Below are positions 60,112 through 64,000 of a DNA stretch of 64,000 bases, one piece after another. Made by a program: the position numbers and the translations under genes. The notes beneath the pieces were generated by a model that saw only the letters and a list, made by a program, of their open reading frames with translations, was not told the DNA's origin and did no database searches. Source of the DNA: Nymphaea colorata (taxonomy: Eukaryota > Streptophyta > Magnoliopsida > Nymphaeales > Nymphaeaceae); NCBI RefSeq assembly GCF_008831285.2, contig NC_045143.1:18813655-18877654 (forward strand). Reading direction: 5' to 3'. How positions within the stretch are numbered: position 1 is the first letter of the stretch; each line of letters begins with the position of its first letter.

Positions 60112-60463
60112 TGTTAGAAAACAAACACCAAGAGGAGGGAGTTCATGTTGGTCATGAAAGAGGAAGAGAAAAACAACGCAGCAACAGTTTCACGTGGTTC
60201 AACACTCAGGCCTACATCCACAAAAGAAGGAGAATCGCTTGTTTCATTCATACTTTCTTTGTGGGAGATACACCAATATATATCGAGTGTCACATAGGTA
60301 TGCTTGGAAAGAAAACAGAGTAATGGAAAGTGAGGAACCGAATAAATATCGAGTGATAAGGTTTCAAAACAATTGAGAGATATCTTTCCATGAAGAGTGC
60401 AACTGCTCGAACTGTTTTTTGCTAGCCGTTAGGATAGATTTTCTTTCAAAAAAACACGTAACA
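60112..60463 (-). repeat. 5' LTR of Copia C
   Basis: 352 bp bounded by TGTTA and TAACA. The adjoining bases on the right (GTTCC) cannot be compared with the lost left flank. Confidence 0.75.
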
Positions 60464-60839
60464 GTTCCATGAATTTGCCTTCACACACAAAGTGTTCCAA
60501 TTTAAAACAACCGCTAGGTGGCCATTTGCAACCCTGAGTTTGTTAATGTCCTGTGTATCTGTTCCAAAAATTGAAATATATTACTACAACAATGTGAAGC
60601 ATCCGCTACGACAGCTGCCCACGACCAAAGCTGTTGGGGACAAAAATGCAGTTAAATTCGTGTAGGGGAACCAAAATGCGCGCGCAAAAACCCAAACGTT
60701 TGAGAGAAAGAGAGAGTTCGGCCGATCGATTGATCAAATCCACCAAAGAAACCTTGTTAGTGAGACGGGGAGGATCATTGTTCAACCGATCGGTCCATCG
60801 ATCAGATCGTCCTGCAAAACCCTCGTGAGAGAGACCTAG
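60464..60839. other. Mixed stretch left of Copia D
   Basis: Begins with an arm of the fold-back family ('ttccatgaatttgcc'). Further on, about 45 bp ('gtgagacggggaggatcatt' region) is imperfectly repeated about 70 bp later. No gene is supported. Confidence 0.4.
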
Positions 60840-61058
60840 AGGATCATCATTCAACCTATTGAAGATAATGCTCAAGGAAACAATATCGCTGACAAAATTG
60901 TTGCTGTTTCTGTTGACCAAAAGATTAGGAAAGAAAATCAGAGGTGTAACCAACAATATCTTCAAGATATTGATGCCAATCAAGATCCTAGAAATCAGGA
61001 AATGAATGACCCTTGTATTCCTTTAAATGTTAATGGAACCTCTCACACAAATGATTGA
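60840..61058 (+). other. Unrecognised 72-codon open frame
   Basis: A frame rich in Asn, Gln, Asp and Ile (for example IEDNAQGNNIADKIVAVSVD and QYLQDIDANQDPRNQEMND) runs to a TGA at 61056. It has no ATG at its start and follows a stop at 60837. The composition looks coding rather than random, but I do not recognise it. It directly precedes the LTR-like leader of Copia D and could be a scrap of a LINE ORF1 or a host exon. Confidence 0.3.
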
Positions 61059-61160
61059 GGCGTGTGAGAGAGAAACCTTTGTTCGTGGACGTAGACTCGA
61101 TCCTGAGTCGAACCACGTTAAAACTCTCTGTGTCTTGGTGTTTTGCCTTTTTCCCTTTTA
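61059..61160 (+). repeat. Truncated 5' LTR end of Copia D
   Basis: The 100 bp before the primer site have the wording typical of the 3' part of plant Copia LTRs ('gtggacgtagactcgat', 'gaaccacgttaaaactctct'). The upstream LTR limit was not found and may have been lost. Confidence 0.5.
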
Positions 61161-61173
61161 TGGTATCAGAGCC
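61161..61173 (+). promoter_or_regulatory. Primer binding site of Copia D
   Basis: TGGTATCAGAGCC, complementary to the 3' end of initiator tRNA-Met. It is about 770 bp upstream of the gag ATG. Confidence 0.9.
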
Positions 61174-61942
61174 AGACACGGTCATCTTCCTTTTCTACAA
61201 CCACCGGGTGTTCCAGCTAGCAATCCAGCCTACAGTGGGTTCAAAACTGTTGATTGCTGGATCAGATGATTGCTGACAAAATTCCGAGCAAAACGAGCCT
61301 AAGAATGCTCGATTTGGCCCAAGAACGAGCTCGGAATCTGAATTTGAAGTTTCATCAGAGTTTTTCGGGCGGAGGCCGTTTTCCGGCGATCCTGAAGAAT
61401 CCCGGCGGAATATTCAGCCGTGTTCTTCCGTCACCGGCGAAGAACCACGGTTTCGTGTCATCATCAGAGGGACACGACAGGCATTCGCGAGTCCCGTAGA
61501 GTCTCACGCATCCGCATCAGCACCTCTCGTCGAATCCCGCCTCCGTGTCGTGTTTAACACCTTTTTCAAGCGACACCGAGTCCCGCTCAACACGTGTCGG
61601 GCTTCTTTCAACACAAACAACACAGTGTCATCGTGTCCTTGGCCTTTCTTGCACGTGTCCAGGTGTTGACACCCCCCGAAATCATCATTCTCACCGGCGG
61701 AAAAGGCAAAACTTGTTGTTTCTTCAAATCTTCGGCGCTGATTCCTCCGACACCCGTTTTGGACGATCTTTAGTTCGTTGGAATCGTCTTCATCTCGGCT
61801 TTCTATCCTCCAAACCTCAGATTTTTCTGAGTTGAGACCAGGGCAGCGTTGTGGATTTTTCAAGTGCCACCATTGAGGTTGCAAGAACAGAATAGTCGTG
61901 AGGTTGTGGGTTCTCTCCCTCTGTTTTTTTCTTCATTCAAAA

Positions 61943-63223
61943 ATGGCTGAAAACAATACCAATCATGCTTCAGAGTCTGCTACACCAGACACATCTCAAA
62001 CTACAGGTCGGATTTTTCCTGTTCTTCCTGCGCCTACAAATCTTCAGTATTTTCTTTCCATTAAGCTTGCATCAGACAATTATTTGATTTGGGAATCTCA
62101 GTTTACGCCTCTCTTTAAGAGTTATAATCTTATGAGTTTCATAGATGGTAAACAACCATGTCCCTCTGAATGGATTGATGACAACAATGGCTTCCAATGT
62201 CGGAATCCAAAGTATGATGAATGGTACAGATTAGATCAGCTTTTATTAAGTTGGATTCTTTCATCTTTAACTGATCTTGTTCGTAGTCATGTTGTGGGAA
62301 TTTCTTCCTCTCATGAATTATGGGATGCCCTCAAACGTATGTATGCTGCCTGCTCAAGAGCAAGAATCCAGCAGTTGAGAAACCAACTTCAGAACTTAAG
62401 AAAAGGAACTGAAACTATTTCAGAATATTTCTGCAGAGCAAGAAATATTGGTCACCAATTAGCTCTTGCATCCAAACCAGTGGATGATGATGATTTGATC
62501 ACCTACATCATGACTGGTTTACCATCGGGAGAATATGGGTCTCTTAGAACTGCGTTGAACACTAGGGTTGATCCCATTAATATGGAAGACTTGCTTGCTA
62601 TGTTGCTTATTCACGAGGCACAATTGGATGAAGTTCATAATCTCCCTATTGGAACTCCATCAGCAAATTTTACGATGAAAAATCAAAATTTTTGTGGCAA
62701 TCGCTTTAAACATAACAGAGGTCGCAATAAAACTCAAGATCGTTCTCTGAAAAATCAGGTTGGATCTTGCTTTGCTTGTGGCAATAATGGTCATATTGCT
62801 GCAAATTGTCGCACAGTTTGTCAAGCATGTCGTCAGCCTGGCCATGGGGCTTTGAAGTGCAAAGCATATAAAATGCAGAAATTTGATGATGCTCCATCTA
62901 TTGAAGCGCATACTGCTAATGCTTATCGGTCATTTGATCATGGAGGATGGTACCCTGACTCTGGAGCCACCCATCATGTAACGCCAGATTTCAACAACTT
63001 GACAATCCAATCTAACTACAATGGAGGAGATCAAGTTCGCATCGGAAAAGGCCAAGGTTTGAACATTACACACATTGGTACCTCTGTTTTCTATCATCTT
63101 GATTCTAAGTTCATCATGAAAGATATTTTACATGTGCCATCTATCACCATCACCACCACCATCTATTTCCCCACATGCACCCGCTATTACCACATCACCA
63201 CCACCATCCATTTCTCCACATGA
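61943..63223 (+). CDS. Copia D gag with two zinc knuckles and protease start
   Basis: 426 codons from ATG 61943 (MAENNTNH); an upstream in-frame ATG at 61898 is possible but lies in the leader. The N-terminal half carries the plant Copia gag domain (SDNYLIWESQFTPLFKSYNL near 50-70, later LLLSWILSSLTDLV). Two CCHC knuckles follow at residues 276-289 (CFACGNNGHIAANC) and 293-306 (CQACRQPGHGALKC), which bind the RNA genome in the capsid. The protease begins WYPDSGATHHVT (336-347) with an intact D-S-G catalytic motif. After about residue 399 the frame enters the deletion junction and ends in an unrelated His/Thr-rich tail at TGA 63221-63223. The protease is therefore truncated at its C-terminus or fused out of frame. 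Confidence 0.8.
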   Translation: MAENNTNHASESATPDTSQTTGRIFPVLPAPTNLQYFLSIKLASDNYLIWESQFTPLFKSYNLMSFIDGKQPCPSEWIDDNNGFQCRNPKYDEWYRLDQLLLSWILSSLTDLVRSHVVGISSSHELWDALKRMYAACSRARIQQLRNQLQNLRKGTETISEYFCRARNIGHQLALASKPVDDDDLITYIMTGLPSGEYGSLRTALNTRVDPINMEDLLAMLLIHEAQLDEVHNLPIGTPSANFTMKNQNFCGNRFKHNRGRNKTQDRSLKNQVGSCFACGNNGHIAANCRTVCQACRQPGHGALKCKAYKMQKFDDAPSIEAHTANAYRSFDHGGWYPDSGATHHVTPDFNNLTIQSNYNGGDQVRIGKGQGLNITHIGTSVFYHLDSKFIMKDILHVPSITITTTIYFPTCTRYYHITTTIHFST

Positions 63224-64000
63224 ACCTGCCATTACCACATCACCACCATCTTCCCCTTCACCACCCGCACAAACATCACCTTCCACTTCACCACCCTCTC
63301 CCTTCCCACTATCCTTACCTAATGATTCACCTCCTCCAGCCTCCAAAACTCACTCCATGATCACTCGCCTCCAAACTGGATCCATTAAACCCAACCCCCG
63401 TTACATTAATCACCTTACCGAGTTGCCTTTAGAAATTGAACCTAAAACTTTTACCCAAGCCTCTAAGCTCTCCCATTGGCACAATGCCATGCTTGAGGAA
63501 TACAATGCTTTGATGAAGAACAACACTTGGATTCTTGTTCCTCCCTCTCCCTCTCACAATATTGTTGGCAATAAATGGGTATATCATATCAAGAGAAAAG
63601 CTGATGGCAGTATTGACAGATATAAAGCTCGTCTTGTGGCCAAAGGGTATACACAGGAATCCGGCATTGATTACTTTGAAACTTTTAGCCCTGTGATTAA
63701 ACCCACTACAATTCGAATTGTTCTTACTCTTGCTGTTTCACACAATTGGGTGGTTCGCCAGTTAGATTTCAACAATGCGTTCTTACAGGGCACTTTATCT
63801 GAAGATGTTTATATGTCACAACCTCAAGGCTTTGTTAATACTCAATATCCGCATCATGTCTGCAAGTTACAGAAAGCTCTTTATGGACTTAAGCAAGCAC
63901 CTCGAGCCTGGTTTCAATGCCTTAGTTCCTTTCTCATTTCAAATGGTTTCTCCGCCTCCAAGATTGACACTTCACTATTTCTCAAATTTGTGGGTTCTCA
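63141..64000 (+). CDS. Copia D connection region and reverse transcriptase, partial
   Basis: Open frame without stops to the window end, in a different frame from gag. It begins with a Pro/Ser/Thr-rich linker with a repeated unit (SPHAPAITTSPPP, SPHEPAITTSPPS). RT motifs follow: MLEEYNALMKNNTW, VGNKWVYHIKRKADGSIDRY, KARLVAKGYTQESGIDYFET, RQLDFNNAFLQGTL with its catalytic Asp, and [14 protein letters not shown]. The YVDD catalytic box should lie just beyond the right edge. There is no start codon: in the parent element this was one polyprotein with gag, separated here by the integrase deletion and a frame change near 63140. Confidence 0.85.

Larger units (their letters stand above)
56938..60463 (-). 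mobile_element. Decayed Copia C, gag deleted
   Basis: A 352-bp 5' LTR (60112-60463, starts TGTTACGTG and ends TAACA on the minus strand), a primer site, a disrupted pol (59897-56974), a polypurine tract and a 27-bp stump of the 3' LTR (56938-56964). The stump starts TGTTACTAG, like the intact 5' LTR. The TRIM array truncates the 3' LTR. Only about 200 bp separates the primer site from protease-region sequence, so gag has been lost. Confidence 0.8.
61161..64000 (+). mobile_element. Copia D, integrase-deleted, running off the window
   Basis: Primer site, a leader of about 770 bp, intact gag plus protease start, then an abrupt jump at about 63140 to the Pro/Ser-rich region that normally follows the integrase, then an open reverse transcriptase frame to the window edge. 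Integrase (normally about 1.3 kb) is absent. Conserved motifs are intact and no stops occur in gag or RT, so this is the youngest element in the window. It could move only with integrase supplied by a relative. Confidence 0.82.

Noticed and set aside
60583-60640. 'actacaacaa' as a CACTA terminus
   Set aside because: The word is short and the following sequence lacks the repeated subterminal units seen at 47294-47480.

Overview
The window looks like nuclear DNA of a flowering plant. It is AT-rich, has spliced genes with GT/AG introns, long (TA)n microsatellites, many Copia-type LTR retrotransposons primed by initiator tRNA-Met (TGGTATCAGAGC-type sites), L1-like LINE relics, hAT and CACTA fragments, and plastid DNA copied into the nucleus. 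I cannot name the species. No bacterial, viral or CRISPR feature is visible.

Only two genes look functional. One is a single-exon minus-strand gene at 6758-7411 for a 217-residue protein with a C-terminal DUF761 motif. The other is a three-exon plus-strand gene at 26850-30730 for a 280-residue short-chain dehydrogenase/reductase (SDR). Broken gene pieces also occur: a KH-domain RNA-binding protein (24340-24768), a long coiled-coil protein (23674-24284), and fragments of the chaperonin subunit CCT-delta carried inside a hAT element (39698-40165).

Layout. 1-2230: GC-richer block of unknown origin. 2.3-6.7 kb: microsatellites, a local duplication, a fold-back element, a CACTA end and a SINE-like piece. 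6.7-7.4 kb: DUF761 gene. 7.4-19 kb: gene-poor, with hAT-type MITEs, LINE pieces and a fold-back element. 19.6-23.1 kb: decayed plus-strand Copia. 23.1-24.8 kb: gene fragments. 26.8-30.7 kb: SDR gene with transposon debris in its introns. 31-36 kb: SINE, LINE pieces and a shuffled plastid insertion. 36.2-47 kb: a nested retrotransposon stack. 47-55 kb: CACTA end, LTR relic, Copia and LINE scraps. 55.98-56.94 kb: tandem TRIM-like array. 56.9-60.5 kb: decayed minus-strand Copia. 61.1-64.0 kb: a younger plus-strand Copia that has lost its integrase region and runs off the window.

The most striking structure is the nest at 36.2-47 kb. An old minus-strand Copia is split inside its RNase H by a second, complete but decayed minus-strand Copia (36542-46820, both LTRs, PBS, PPT, 5-bp target duplication). 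That element holds a 3.8-kb solo LTR in its leader (42290-46126) and a 962-bp hAT element in its integrase (39386-40347, exact 8-bp target duplication). The hAT element carries shuffled pieces of a CCT-delta gene. Reading frames or target duplications support each insertion step, so the order of events can be read from the sequence.

Family names come from motif recognition by eye, since no search could be run. Element boundaries are firm where terminal repeats and target duplications are quoted and approximate elsewhere.
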